64,000 bases of DNA from Pseudomonas sp. R5-89-07 (GTDB lineage Bacteria > Pseudomonadota > Gammaproteobacteria > Pseudomonadales > Pseudomonadaceae), in the NCBI RefSeq assembly GCF_003851685.1, contig NZ_CP027727.1, positions 2,542,001-2,606,000 of the forward strand. Direction: 5' to 3'. Position 1 is the stretch's first letter; each line of letters starts with the position of its first letter. This document shows positions 1 to 8,671 of this stretch, one piece after another. The notes under the pieces are model-generated. The model did not search any database and had not been told where the DNA came from. It saw nothing but the letters and a program-made list of their open reading frames with translations. The translations under genes were made by a program, and so were the position numbers.

Positions 1-878
1 ACGTAGCAACGGTGGATTTTCAAACCCTTGGCCTTGAGCTGGCTTTCTACCTCGGCATAGAACACGTACAGCTCCATCACCGGCGTGGCGCCGAGGCCGG
101 AGACCAGCACTACCACGCTGTCATCCTGGCTGAAATCGCGGTCTGCAAGGATAGGCGAGAGCATGCGCTCGGCCATCGCCGCGGCGGACTCGATAGGCAC
201 CACTTCGATGCCCGGTTCGCCATGGTGGCCGATGCCCAGTTCCATCTGGCCGTCGGGGATCTGGAAGTTTGGCTTGCCCACGGCGGCGATGGTGCAGGGC
301 GTAAGACCAATACCAATCGAACGACAGTTGTCGACGGCTTTCTGCGCGACGCGAATCACCCCGTCCAGGTCGTAATGCTGGGCAGCAGCGGCGCCGCCGA
401 TCTTCCACATGAATATTTCCCCGGCCACCCCGCGACGCTTGGCGATCTCCGCCTTGGGGGCGGAGGCGACGTCATCATTGGCGACCACGGTGCGGATACG
501 CATGTCTTTGCTGGCGGCCATTTTCATCGCCAGCTTCACATTCATGTTGTCACCGGCGTAGTTGCCGTACAGGCAGGCCACGCCCGCGCCTTGGTCGGCG
601 GCGCGAAAGGCATCGAAAAAGCTTTTGGCGGTGGGCGAGGAGAAAATCTCGCCGACTGCCACCGCGTCCACCAAGCCGGGGCCGACGTAGCCGAGAAACG
701 CCGGCTCGTGCCCGGAACCACCGCCGGTGACGATGCCGACACGGCCCTTGGCCGAAGGTTTGGCCTTGACGATAACCCGTGGGTTGGTTTCGTACTGGCG
801 CAGTTCAGGGTGCGCGACCAGGATGCCGCGCAGCATGTCTTCGACCACTTGGTCCGGATCGTTGATGACTCGATTCAT
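1..878 (-). CDS. Dihydroxyacetone-kinase family ketose kinase, DhaK domain (partial, C-terminus beyond left edge); probable erythrulose kinase
   Basis: The reading frame starts at an ATG at 878 behind an AGGA Shine-Dalgarno (SD) sequence and stays open to the window edge (292 codons). The N-terminal DhaK fold is clear: GGGSGHEP at residues 52-59 and GIGHHGEPGIE near 215-225, which holds the histidine that in DhaK enzymes forms a covalent hemiaminal with the ketose. Many homologues are single-chain DhaK-DhaL kinases of about 570-580 residues, so the ATP-binding DhaL part probably lies outside. The gene is last in a minus-strand run with two polyol dehydrogenases and a ribose-type ABC importer, and an rpiB homologue is divergent. 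By analogy with the mycobacterial tetritol pathways (DerK/LerK), the likely substrate is D- or L-erythrulose rather than dihydroxyacetone. The family call is secure; the substrate is inferred from context. Confidence 0.85.
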   Translation of the reverse strand, partial: MNRVINDPDQVVEDMLRGILVAHPELRQYETNPRVIVKAKPSAKGRVGIVTGGGSGHEPAFLGYVGPGLVDAVAVGEIFSSPTAKSFFDAFRAADQGAGVACLYGNYAGDNMNVKLAMKMAASKDMRIRTVVANDDVASAPKAEIAKRRGVAGEIFMWKIGGAAAAQHYDLDGVIRVAQKAVDNCRSIGIGLTPCTIAAVGKPNFQIPDGQMELGIGHHGEPGIEVVPIESAAAMAERMLSPILADRDFSQDDSVVVLVSGLGATPVMELYVFYAEVESQLKAKGLKIHRCY

Positions 879-916
879 AACGCGGGTTCCTGTTTTTATT
901 GGTTCACCGCTATCCA

Positions 917-1005
917 GTGTGGGGGGGCTTGCTCCCGATAGTGGTGTGTCAGCTAGCTGATTCAGCACTGGCGCAGCGCCATCGGGGGCAAGCCCCCTCC
1001 CACAT
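917..1005. repeat. REPIN (two inverted REP units, family A)
   Basis: A GTGTGGGGGGGCTTGCTCCC unit is followed, after about 40 bases, by an inverted CATCGGGGGCAAGCCCCC unit. It lies between the kinase and the zinc dehydrogenase genes and matches the other family A copies in this window. The left arm has diverged slightly (GCTCCC for GCCCCC). Confidence 0.85.
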
Positions 1006-1023
1006 TGGGAAGCTGTGGTGTGC

Positions 1024-2139
1024 TTATGGCTTGAGTACAACCTTCAGCGACTTGTCGCCTCGCTCCATTACCGCGAACGCTTCCTTGAAATCCGCCAACG
1101 CAAACGTGTGGGTCACCACATCGCGCATATCGATCTTGCGGTTGCCGATAAAGTCGATGGCGCGCGGGTACATGTATGGCCCCAGGTGCGAGCCGAGGAT
1201 GTCGAGTTCCTTGCGGTCGCCGATGATCGACCAATCCACCGTGGCCTCATCATTGAACACGCTGAATTCAACGAAGCGCCCCAGTTTGCGCAGCATCGCC
1301 AGACCCTGATTCACCGCCTTGTGGTGCCCGGTGGCTTCGATATAGATGTCGCAGCCGTAGCCGTCGGTGATCTCGCGGATTTTCGCCAGCACGTCGACCT
1401 GGGCCGGGTTCCATACTTCGTCGGCGCCCATGCGCAGGGCCAGGGCGGCGCGCTCGGGCTTCATGTCCAGCACGATGAGTCTTTTCGGGTTGCGCAACCG
1501 CACCGCGCCGATGATGCCCAGACCCAGGGTGCCGGCGCCGGCGACCACCACAATGTCGTCGTGGTCGACATTGGCGCGTTCTGCCGCGTGCAGCGAGCAG
1601 GCGAGCGGTTCGATCAGGATCGCTTCATCCGGGGCGATGGATTCCGGCACTTTATGGATGATGCCTTCCTTGGTGAAAATCATGTACTGGGCCATGGCGC
1701 CCTGCACGTTGTTCTGGAAGCCATAGAGGTCGTGCTTCTGGCACATCCAGTATTGGCCGTGGTTGCAGAACCGGCAGCCCCAGCACGGCACGATCTGCTC
1801 GGAAATCACCCGGTCACCCACCGCCACGCCGCGTTTTTCCGCGCCAGGGCCAAGGGCAACCACGCGGCACACGAACTCATGGCCGGGGATCATCGGCGGT
1901 TTCACATAGCGCGGTTGTTCGGCATCGCCCCAGAACGACGGCGCGCCGCGATAGGTCTTGATGTCGCCCATGCAGATGCCGCACAGCTCGACCTTGGTGA
2001 GGATTTCATCCGGGCCCGGTGTGGGAACGTCGACGGTTTCCAGGCGATAGTCTTCCGGGCCATGGCACACCACGGCCTGCATGGTTTTCGGAATGACAGG
2101 GGCCAGTTGTTCAGCGCTGCGTTCGGTAACGGTGGACAT
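1024..2139 (-). CDS. Zinc-dependent erythritol/L-threitol-type dehydrogenase
   Basis: This is a 371-residue medium-chain zinc alcohol dehydrogenase that would oxidise a polyol to a ketose with NAD(P)+ in the cytoplasm. Visible features are the catalytic zinc ligands Cys53 and His87-Glu88 (GHEF), a four-cysteine structural zinc lobe (Cys119, 122, 125, 133) and the Rossmann motif GAGTLG at 201-206. It lies between a short-chain dehydrogenase and a DhaK-type kinase. The sequence resembles the group named erythritol/L-threitol dehydrogenase in mycobacterial tetritol catabolism. The enzyme class is certain. The substrate (erythritol or L-threitol to L-erythrulose) is inferred from family resemblance and neighbours; sorbitol or another polyol remains possible. 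Confidence 0.88.
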   Translation of the reverse strand: MSTVTERSAEQLAPVIPKTMQAVVCHGPEDYRLETVDVPTPGPDEILTKVELCGICMGDIKTYRGAPSFWGDAEQPRYVKPPMIPGHEFVCRVVALGPGAEKRGVAVGDRVISEQIVPCWGCRFCNHGQYWMCQKHDLYGFQNNVQGAMAQYMIFTKEGIIHKVPESIAPDEAILIEPLACSLHAAERANVDHDDIVVVAGAGTLGLGIIGAVRLRNPKRLIVLDMKPERAALALRMGADEVWNPAQVDVLAKIREITDGYGCDIYIEATGHHKAVNQGLAMLRKLGRFVEFSVFNDEATVDWSIIGDRKELDILGSHLGPYMYPRAIDFIGNRKIDMRDVVTHTFALADFKEAFAVMERGDKSLKVVLKP

Positions 2140-2166
2140 GACAAAACCTCACGACATAAAGATGGA

Positions 2167-2922
2167 TTACTGAATGCTGTAGCCGCCGTCGATCACCATG
2201 TTCGCGCCGGTGATCATCTGTGCGGCATCGCTGAGCAGGTACAACGCCAGCCCGGCGATTTCCTCGGGTTGGGCAAAACGCCCCGCCGGGATCTGCAACT
2301 TGGCCCGCTCGCCCACGTCTCCGGCCCAGGCTTTCTTGCCCAGGGCGGTCTCGACGATGGTCGGGGAGATGGCGTTGACGTTGATCTGCGGCGCCCATTC
2401 CATGGCCAGTACCTTGGTCATGCCGACAATCGCGGCCTTGCTCGCGCAGTAGGCGACATGGCGGTCCAGGCCGATCACGGCAGCCTGGGAGGCGAGGTTG
2501 ACGATGCGCCCGCTGCCCTGGGCCAGCATGTGACGGGCGCAGGCCTGGGCCACGAAGAAGCTGGCCTTGAGGTTGATGTCCAGGGTGGTGTCCCAGGCGC
2601 TTTCGCTGACCTCGACGGCCTTGTCCAACAACACCACGCCGGCGCTGTTGATCAGGTAATCCAGGCGCTGGAACTGCTCGAATACCTGATCGATGGTGGT
2701 GTGTATCTGGCCGATCCGGCCGAGGTCGACGGCAATGCCCAGGTGCCCGTCGCCCAGGCTGGCGGCTATTTCAACCACTGCCGGGTCGCGGTCGAGCAGC
2801 GCCACGCGTGCGCCGCGCTCTGCCAGCAAGGTGGCGCAGGCCAGGCCGATGCCGGCGGCGCCACCGGTGATCACGGCGCAGCGGCCGCTGAGGTCGAAGG
2901 CTTGGTTCCAGAAACCAGACAT
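2167..2922 (-). CDS. Short-chain dehydrogenase/reductase, probable D-threitol-type polyol dehydrogenase
   Basis: This is a 251-residue classical SDR. The cofactor motif TGGAAGIG is at 19-26, the catalytic Ser at 145 (NLAS), and Tyr158-x3-Lys162 (YCASK). The start at 2922 is preferred because AAAGAGGAG ends six bases before it; an upstream in-frame ATG at 2940 would put that SD inside the coding region. The gene stands downstream of the ABC substrate-binding gene and upstream of the zinc dehydrogenase in one minus-strand run. In the known tetritol pathways an SDR oxidises D-threitol to D-erythrulose, so two dehydrogenases of different families in one locus suggest that more than one stereoisomer is used. 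The exact substrate is inferred. Confidence 0.85.
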   Translation of the reverse strand: MSGFWNQAFDLSGRCAVITGGAAGIGLACATLLAERGARVALLDRDPAVVEIAASLGDGHLGIAVDLGRIGQIHTTIDQVFEQFQRLDYLINSAGVVLLDKAVEVSESAWDTTLDINLKASFFVAQACARHMLAQGSGRIVNLASQAAVIGLDRHVAYCASKAAIVGMTKVLAMEWAPQINVNAISPTIVETALGKKAWAGDVGERAKLQIPAGRFAQPEEIAGLALYLLSDAAQMITGANMVIDGGYSIQ

Positions 2923-2957
2923 GTATGACTCCTCTTTCAATCACACTGCAGATCCAA

Positions 2958-2985
2958 TGTGGGAGGGGGCAAGCCCCCTCCCACA
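2958..2985. repeat. Solitary REP-like perfect hairpin between transporter and dehydrogenase genes
   Basis: Two 13-base arms (TGTGGGAGGGGGC and its exact complement) flank an AA loop. It sits in the gap between the binding-protein gene and the SDR. It has the family A core but no partner unit. On the transcript it would form a very stable stem that could protect or terminate the upstream transporter mRNA. Confidence 0.75.
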
Positions 2986-3009
2986 GTTGACTGCATTTCA
3001 GGTCAATGA

Positions 3010-4017
3010 CTACTTGCCGCCGCTGACCTGCTTGTACAGCGCATCCGCATTCGCATTGGTCACCGGAACCCAGGGCAGGATGTAGTTCTTGGCCGTGCCA
3101 TCGCCCCATTTCACGTCCTTGCCATAACGCTCCCAGATCACTGACTGCGGCTTGTAGTCCTTGCCGGCCAATGCGCGCAACGCCACGTCCAGCGCGCCCT
3201 GGGACTGGGCCTGGGCGTCCTGGAGGAAGGTGGTGACTTCGTCTTTTTTCGCCGCCTGGATCGCGTCCGGCATGCCGTCAATCGAGGTGACCGGTACGTC
3301 CTTGGAGGTCAGCCCATGAGACTTCAGCGCCTGCACCGCGCCGAGGGCCATGTCGTCGTTCTGGGCGATCACGCCGTTGATGCCTTTGGGGTGAGCGTTC
3401 AGCCAGTCTTCAGTGAGGGTCAGCGCCTGGGCGCGGTCCCAGTTGGCGGTTTTCTTTTCGATGATCTTGATGTCCGGGTGCTTGCCCAGCACTTCCAGCT
3501 CGCCTTTTTCCCGGTCGATCTGCGCCGACTGGCCAATCGGGCCCTGGATGATCACCACGTTGCCCTTGCCGTTGAGCTTGTCGACCATGGCCTGGGCCTG
3601 CAGGCGGCCGCCCTCCACATCGTCGTTACCCACATACGGCACGTTGGCATCGGCTACTTTCGTATTGGAGGCGATGACCACCACGTCGTTACTCATGGCG
3701 GCTTTTACCGTGCCGACGCCGGCCTTGGTATCGATGGGCACGAACAGGATGGCGTCGTAGCGCTGGGTCACCATGTTTTCGATCTGGTTGTTCTGCGTCA
3801 GCGCGTCGTAGTTGCCGTCGAACACGGTCAATTGCACGGTGCCGTCCTTGACCGCAGGGTGTTCCTTGAGCTCGCGGACCCAGTTCTGCATGAACTGGCC
3901 CTTGAGTCCGTACACGGCGGCGCCGATCTTGTAGGTCTTGCCATCGGCGGCCAGGGCGATACTGCTGGCCAGCAGGGTTAAGGTCGCCGCAGCGGCCAAG
4001 GTGGTACCCAGTTTCAT
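3010..4017 (-). CDS. Periplasmic sugar/polyol-binding protein of a ribose-type ABC importer
   Basis: The 335-residue protein has a Sec signal peptide (MKLGTT followed by a hydrophobic stretch, cleavage likely after SIALA near residue 23). The mature part has the periplasmic-binding-protein type I fold of the RbsB group: KIGAAVYGLKGQF at its start, an IDTKAG loop, and the hinge regions VIAQNDDMALGA and VTSIDGMPDAI. It would capture the substrate in the periplasm for the permease and ATPase encoded just upstream. The order is ATPase, permease, binding protein on the minus strand, then the polyol dehydrogenases. Polyol specificity (erythritol/threitol) is inferred from the operon. Confidence 0.9.
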   Translation of the reverse strand: MKLGTTLAAAATLTLLASSIALAADGKTYKIGAAVYGLKGQFMQNWVRELKEHPAVKDGTVQLTVFDGNYDALTQNNQIENMVTQRYDAILFVPIDTKAGVGTVKAAMSNDVVVIASNTKVADANVPYVGNDDVEGGRLQAQAMVDKLNGKGNVVIIQGPIGQSAQIDREKGELEVLGKHPDIKIIEKKTANWDRAQALTLTEDWLNAHPKGINGVIAQNDDMALGAVQALKSHGLTSKDVPVTSIDGMPDAIQAAKKDEVTTFLQDAQAQSQGALDVALRALAGKDYKPQSVIWERYGKDVKWGDGTAKNYILPWVPVTNANADALYKQVSGGK

Positions 4018-4051
4018 AAGTAGAACTCCGGTTATTGTTGTGGGTCGTTCT

Positions 4052-5029
4052 CTAGCGTTTTTTCTTGCGCCACACGTCGATCAGTACTGCGAACACGATG
4101 ATCAGGCCCTTGGCGACCTGCTGGTAATAGGAAGAAACACCAAGCAGGTTCAGCCCGTTGTTGATCACGCCAATCAACAGCGCGCCAAACAGGGTGCCGA
4201 CGATGCTGCCGGTGCCGCCGGACAAACTGGTGCCGCCGATCACCACCGCGGCAATCGCATCAAGCTCATAGGAAACCCCGGCCTGGGGCAGGGCGGAGGT
4301 GGTGCGCGCCGACAGCACCACGCCGGCGAGTCCGGCCAGCAGGCCCGACACCACATACACCGAGAACATTACCTTGCGTACGCCTATCCCTGAGGTGCGC
4401 GCGCTCTTTTCATTGCCGCCCACCGCGTACACATAGCGCCCATAGGTGGTGTAGCGCAGCACCATCCAGAAGATCAGTGCGACTACCGCGAAGATGATGA
4501 TCGGCACGCCAATCGGGCCGATCTTGCCGATGCCCAGCGCCAGGTAGGCGTCGGGCAGGTCGGTGATCGGGCTACCGTCGTTGAGGATGAAGGTCATGCC
4601 GCGCGCAATGCTGAGCATGCCGAGGGTGGCCACGAAGGGCGGGATCGAAAGGTTGGCCACCATGAAACCGTTGACCACGCCGAGCATCGCCCCGGCGAAC
4701 ATCCCCGCGCTGACCGCCGCCAGCAGGCCGTAGCCCTGGGTCGCGACCATGGCGCTGCACAGGCCGGCAAACGCCAGGATCGAGCCCACCGAGAGGTCGA
4801 TGCCCTTGGTCAGGATCACGTAGGTCATGCCTACGGCAAGGATGCCGTTGATGGAGGTCTGGCGCAGGATGTCCATCCAGTTGCGCCAGGTCATGAAGTA
4901 TTCGCTGGAAAACGCCATCACCACGCACAGCAGGATAAACACCAGTGGCAGGCCGAAGCGGTCGAGGGACAGGCGCAAGGTGTTGCGCGGTGCGGCGGAA
5001 ACGGGCGCAACGTCAGTTTTGGCATTCAT
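4052..5029 (-). CDS. ABC transporter permease, ribose-type (RbsC-like)
   Basis: The 325-residue inner-membrane protein has about eight to ten hydrophobic segments. Family motifs include [20 protein letters not shown] near the N-terminal third and [19 protein letters not shown] near the C-terminus, both typical of branched-chain/ribose superfamily permeases. Its start overlaps the stop of the upstream ATPase gene by four bases, which indicates translational coupling. It would form the membrane channel of the polyol importer, probably as a homodimer because no second permease gene is present. Confidence 0.92.
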   Translation of the reverse strand: MNAKTDVAPVSAAPRNTLRLSLDRFGLPLVFILLCVVMAFSSEYFMTWRNWMDILRQTSINGILAVGMTYVILTKGIDLSVGSILAFAGLCSAMVATQGYGLLAAVSAGMFAGAMLGVVNGFMVANLSIPPFVATLGMLSIARGMTFILNDGSPITDLPDAYLALGIGKIGPIGVPIIIFAVVALIFWMVLRYTTYGRYVYAVGGNEKSARTSGIGVRKVMFSVYVVSGLLAGLAGVVLSARTTSALPQAGVSYELDAIAAVVIGGTSLSGGTGSIVGTLFGALLIGVINNGLNLLGVSSYYQQVAKGLIIVFAVLIDVWRKKKR

Positions 5030-6513
5030 GAGGCAAGACTCAACAAGGCTTCCTGGGAAAGGGCGGTGTCGCTGCTGATGGTCACCAGGCGTCCGCCCTT
5101 GAATACGGCGATGCGATCGCTCAAATGCAGCAGCTCCGGGGCTTCCGACGACACCACGATGGCGGCGCCACCGGCGCGCACGAACTGGTCCAGCAGGTGG
5201 TAGATCTCCTGCTTGGCGCCTTCGTCGATGCCCCGGGTCGGTTCATCGCAGAGCAGGCACACCGGCTCGGTGGACAGGCACTTGGCGAGTACCACTTTTT
5301 GCTGGTTGCCGCCGCTCATGGAGGCCACCGGCAAGTCCAGCGAGCTGGTCTTGATCTGCAGGCGCTTGACCATGTCCTTGGCCAGTTGGGCTTCCTTGCG
5401 TGCGTTGATCAGCGACCAGCTCGACAAGCGCTTGTAGGCCGACAGCGCAATGTTGGACAAAATGCTGCCGGTCAGGACCAGTCCACTGTCCTTGCGGTCT
5501 TCGGTGACCAGCGACATGCCGGCATTGATCGTCGCCTTGGGCAGCCCGATGGGCATGGGCTTGCCTTGCAGCGTGACGCTGCCGGCGTCCGGCGTGGTCA
5601 GGCCATAGATGCAGTTGAGAAATTCGCTGCGCCCCGAGCCCATCAGGCCATAGATGCCCAGGATTTCGCCCTGGCGCAGTTGCAGGCTGATATCGTGAAA
5701 CTCGCCGTGGCGGCTGAGGTTGTCGACCTGCAGGCAGGTGGTGGCGGCGCACTCACGGCCGACCTTGTGGTCGATGCGGGTCAGCTCCTGGCCGACGATG
5801 CCGCGCACCAGGTGGTTGCGGTCGATATCGGCCATGCGCCCGCTTTCCACAAAGGCGCCATCGCGGAAGATGCTGTAGTCGTCGGCGATCTGCGCCAGTT
5901 CGCTCAACCGGTGGGACACATACACGATGCCCGCGCCGCGCGCGGTGAGGCGGCGAATGGCCTTGAACAGGGTTTGCGCCTCGTGCTCACCGATGGCCGA
6001 GGTGGGTTCGTCCATGATCATCACCTGGCAGTCATGGCTGAACGCCTTGGCGATTTCCACCAGCTGGATCTGCGCCACGCTCAAGCGGTGCATGGGGCGG
6101 GTGGGGTCGACGTCGAACTCCAGGCCTTCGAGCAGCTCGCGGGTGCGGCGGTTGAGGGCTTTGCTGTCGACAATACAACCGGCGCGGCGCGGTTCGCGGC
6201 CCAGCCAGATGTTTTCGGCGACGGTCATGTAGGGAATGGGTTCCAGCTCCTGGGTGATCATCGCGATCCCCGCCGCCAAGGCTTCGCTCGGGCGGTTGAA
6301 CTGCACGGGGGCCCCGTTGAGCAGAATGCTGCCGGCGTCGCGCGGGGTAATGCCCATCAGGATGCTCAGGAAGGTCGACTTGCCTGCGCCATTGCCGCCG
6401 CACAGGGCGTGTACGCTGCCGGCCCGCAAGCAAAGGCGTCCGTCACGCAGGGCAGGTACCCCGGCGTAAGCCTTGGCGACATGTTCAGCCTGGAGCAGTA
6501 ATGGCGTGGCCAT
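5026..6513 (-). CDS. ABC transporter ATP-binding protein with two nucleotide-binding domains, ribose-type (RbsA-like)
   Basis: This cytoplasmic ATPase is about 495 residues long with two ABC domains in tandem. The first has Walker A GGNGAGKST and Walker B VMIMDEPTSAI with its signature region around HRLSVAQ. The second has a degenerate Walker A region at YGLMGSGRSE and the signature SGGNQQKV. The start at 6513 is chosen because GAGGAC precedes it by six bases; an upstream in-frame start at 6585 would add 24 residues without family resemblance. It is the first gene of the minus-strand operon and faces rpiB across a 280-base regulatory gap. Confidence 0.9.
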   Translation of the reverse strand: MATPLLLQAEHVAKAYAGVPALRDGRLCLRAGSVHALCGGNGAGKSTFLSILMGITPRDAGSILLNGAPVQFNRPSEALAAGIAMITQELEPIPYMTVAENIWLGREPRRAGCIVDSKALNRRTRELLEGLEFDVDPTRPMHRLSVAQIQLVEIAKAFSHDCQVMIMDEPTSAIGEHEAQTLFKAIRRLTARGAGIVYVSHRLSELAQIADDYSIFRDGAFVESGRMADIDRNHLVRGIVGQELTRIDHKVGRECAATTCLQVDNLSRHGEFHDISLQLRQGEILGIYGLMGSGRSEFLNCIYGLTTPDAGSVTLQGKPMPIGLPKATINAGMSLVTEDRKDSGLVLTGSILSNIALSAYKRLSSWSLINARKEAQLAKDMVKRLQIKTSSLDLPVASMSGGNQQKVVLAKCLSTEPVCLLCDEPTRGIDEGAKQEIYHLLDQFVRAGGAAIVVSSEAPELLHLSDRIAVFKGGRLVTISSDTALSQEALLSLAS

Positions 6514-6796
6514 CGGCGTGTCCTCGTGCTGTGAATTCTTATTAGGTCGCACAGTCATGGTTTGCTGTGAACATATGTGTATCAAATGAAATTCTGATCA
6601 GTCAATGCCTTTCACTTAAAAGTGCTGATTCTCATATTTTGCGCTGCATTCAGCTTTTAAAGCGCTGTTGACTGCAGGGTCAGTAAAAACAAGCTTGACA
6701 GAAAGGGCTATCTGCACGCGAAATGACTGATAGAAATTTCACCGAATGATCATATGATCAGTCAAATGCAAACTCACGGCAGCGGAGCCAGACGCC
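6514..6796. promoter_or_regulatory. Divergent promoter region with palindromic operator candidates for the polyol genes
   Basis: The perfect 14-base palindrome TGATCATATGATCA (6747-6760) contains a good -10-like TATGAT for the rightward genes. It continues into GTCAAATGC, giving TGATCAGTCAAATGC at 6755-6769. Nearly the same sequence, TGATCAGTCAATGC, recurs at 6595-6608. There its complement supplies a -35-like TTGACT for the leftward ABC operon, with TACACA about 18 bases further on. The shared sequence at both promoters suggests one regulator controls both, probably the SorC-type protein encoded after rpiB. The -10/-35 assignments are tentative. Confidence 0.55.
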
Positions 6797-7258
6797 ATGA
6801 ACACACCTTTCCCGGTGGCTATCGGATGCGATGAAGCGGGTTTTGAGCTCAAGGAGTTGTTGAAACGGCATATCGAGGCGCTGGGCTACCCGGTGACCGA
6901 CTTCGGTACGCATTCCACCGCACCGGTGCTTTACCCGGACATTGCCCTGGCCGTGGCCAACGCCATCACCGCCGGGCAACAGCGCCTCGGCGTGCTGGTG
7001 TGCGGCACCGGGATCGGTATGGCGATCTCGGCCAATAAAGTGCTGGGTATTCGCGCAGCCCAGGCCCACGACACCTACTCGGCGGAGCGCGCGCGCAAGA
7101 GCAACGATGCGCAGATCCTGTCCATCGGTGCGCGCGTCATCGGCGCCGAACTGGCCAAGAGCATCGTCACCGCGTTCCTGGCGTCGGAGTTCGAGGCTGC
7201 GCGTTCAGGGGCCAAGGTCGAGCGCATCAATGCGATCGAGCGTGATGGGCATCAGTAG
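6797..7258 (+). CDS. RpiB-type sugar-phosphate isomerase, probable erythrulose-4-phosphate isomerase
   Basis: The 153-residue protein belongs to the RpiB/LacAB family, which interconverts aldose and ketose phosphates. The phosphate- and base-forming segment GCDEAGFELKE lies at 10-20, the active-site cysteine at 69 within LVCGTGIGMAISANK, and His91 in AHDTYSAERARKSND. The gene is divergent from the transporter operon and precedes the SorC-type regulator by about 60 bases. In tetritol catabolism RpiB homologues (EryI, DerI) convert erythrulose 4-phosphate to erythrose 4-phosphate, which enters the pentose phosphate pathway. Ribose-5-phosphate isomerase activity cannot be excluded. Confidence 0.88.
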   Translation: MNTPFPVAIGCDEAGFELKELLKRHIEALGYPVTDFGTHSTAPVLYPDIALAVANAITAGQQRLGVLVCGTGIGMAISANKVLGIRAAQAHDTYSAERARKSNDAQILSIGARVIGAELAKSIVTAFLASEFEAARSGAKVERINAIERDGHQ

Positions 7259-7321
7259 TGGACGGCACGGGGCAAGAGTCGGGAGAATGCGCCTTTGACG
7301 CCGAAACGGAAGCCCGTCCCC

Positions 7322-8302
7322 ATGAGTGACAGTACCCAGCGCATGGCCAGCGATATCGATCAGATGACCGAAGTGGCGATGCTCTATTACCTTGAGAACG
7401 TCACTCAGGAGGTCATCGCCAAGCGCTTCGACCTGTCGCGGGCCAAGGTCAGCCGTTTGCTCAAGCGTGCGCGCGATGAAGGCATCGTCGAGGTGCGCGT
7501 GCTGCAACATCCGGCGATGAACAACGAGCTGGAGCGGGCGCTGGTCGAGCGCTTCAAGCTGGATCGCGCCTTGATTGCGGTTGACCACAGCGATCCGGAC
7601 ACCCAGCGCTCGGCCGTCGCCAGCCTGGTAGCCAACTACCTGAATAAAACCCTGGGTGACGGCATGATCGTCGCGGTGGGCATGGGCCGTAATGTCGGCG
7701 CGGTGGCAGATAACGTGTTTCTGCCGGTGACGCGCAACTGCACATTTGTCTGCGCCATCGGCGGTTCGCTCAAGGCGGGGGAATACATGAACCCCGACCA
7801 TATCTGCCGGCGCCTGGCCCTGCGCTTTGGCGGCGAAAGCGAAAGCCTGTACGCCCCGGCGCTGGTGGCCAACCCGGAACTGCGCGGGGTGCTGATCAAT
7901 AACGACACAGTGCGCTCCACCCTGGACCGCGCGCGCCGCGCCGATATTGCGCTGATCGGCATCGGCGACATGAGCGAAAACAGCAACATGGTGCGCATGG
8001 GCTGGTTCTCGCCGCAGGAAATCGCCCAGGCACGCTTGTCCGGCACGGTGGGCGACATGATGGGCTATGACTTTATCGATATTCACGGCCAGCCGGCGGT
8101 CAACGCCATTCAGGGGCGGGTCATCGGGCTGACGGTGCAGGAGCTGTTTCGCATTCCGGACGTGGTGGCGATTGCCAGTGAGAACACCAAGGCGGCGGCG
8201 ACCCTGGGCGCGTTGCGCTCCGGGGTGATCAATACCCTGGCGACGACAGTGACGAACGCCCACACCATCTTGGCATTGGACGACGCCACCCGAAAATCCT
8301 GA
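7322..8302 (+). CDS. SorC/DeoR-type transcriptional regulator, EryD-like
   Basis: This is a SorC-family sugar-binding regulator of about 326 residues. An N-terminal helix-turn-helix (YYLENVTQEVIAKRFDLSRAKVSRLLKRA) is followed by the sugar-phosphate-binding domain with a DGMIVAVGMGRNV loop and an LIGIGDM segment. A TTG at 7295 with GGGAGA upstream could add nine residues; the ATG at 7322 is preferred. It probably follows rpiB in one transcript. By analogy with EryD of Brucella it is likely to repress the locus until a pathway intermediate binds. The palindromes at 6595-6608 and 6747-6769 are candidate sites. Confidence 0.87.
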   Translation: MSDSTQRMASDIDQMTEVAMLYYLENVTQEVIAKRFDLSRAKVSRLLKRARDEGIVEVRVLQHPAMNNELERALVERFKLDRALIAVDHSDPDTQRSAVASLVANYLNKTLGDGMIVAVGMGRNVGAVADNVFLPVTRNCTFVCAIGGSLKAGEYMNPDHICRRLALRFGGESESLYAPALVANPELRGVLINNDTVRSTLDRARRADIALIGIGDMSENSNMVRMGWFSPQEIAQARLSGTVGDMMGYDFIDIHGQPAVNAIQGRVIGLTVQELFRIPDVVAIASENTKAAATLGALRSGVINTLATTVTNAHTILALDDATRKS

Positions 8303-8671
8303 CACGCCGCCGGGTCAAAATGTGGAAGGGGGCTTGCCCCCGATAGCGGTGTATCAACTTGCATGTTTATAGCTGGAAGACCGCCATCGGGGGCAAGCCC
8401 CCTCCCACATGGGGTTGGTGTAGGTTTTGAGGACAGGTTTTGTAATAGTTTTGCGTTGTAGGTAAATCGTATTTGGGCTGTAGGATTCAAGTCCTTTCGT
8501 TACCTCAGGACGTGCATGAACACCCTCTCGGAGCCTCCCAGTCGTCTTTCCCCAAGACACCTGCTGTCACTGTCTTCGCCCCAACCCCCCTTGTTGCATC
8601 GACTAACCTTGTCCCGGTCCAATGACCGTGCTTCGTCGTGCCCGGCATTCTTGAATACAGAGACTCTATAA
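8303..8671. other. Intergenic region: REPIN plus unexplained leader of the terC-like gene
   Basis: The first part holds a REPIN (8320-8410). The remaining 260 bases have no convincing frame. A short AGGATTCAAGTCCT hairpin lies near 8480-8500. The GGAG/CAUA-type core expected of a yybP-ykoY manganese riboswitch was looked for because the downstream gene is TerC-like, and it was not found. Confidence 0.5.
8320..8410. repeat. REPIN (family A)
   Basis: Inverted pair: GGGGGCTTGCCCCCGATAGC on the left and GCCATCGGGGGCAAGCCCCC on the right, with a spacer of about 35 bases. It lies immediately after the SorC-type regulator gene. Confidence 0.9.

Noticed and set aside
1015..2928. 637-codon open frame on the plus strand
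   Set aside because: It lies opposite the zinc dehydrogenase and SDR genes, has a His/Ala/Gly-rich low-quality translation and no family motif.
8303..8671. Possible manganese riboswitch before the TerC-like gene
   Set aside because: The conserved loops of the yybP-ykoY class were not seen, and there is no terminator/anti-terminator pair next to the start codon.
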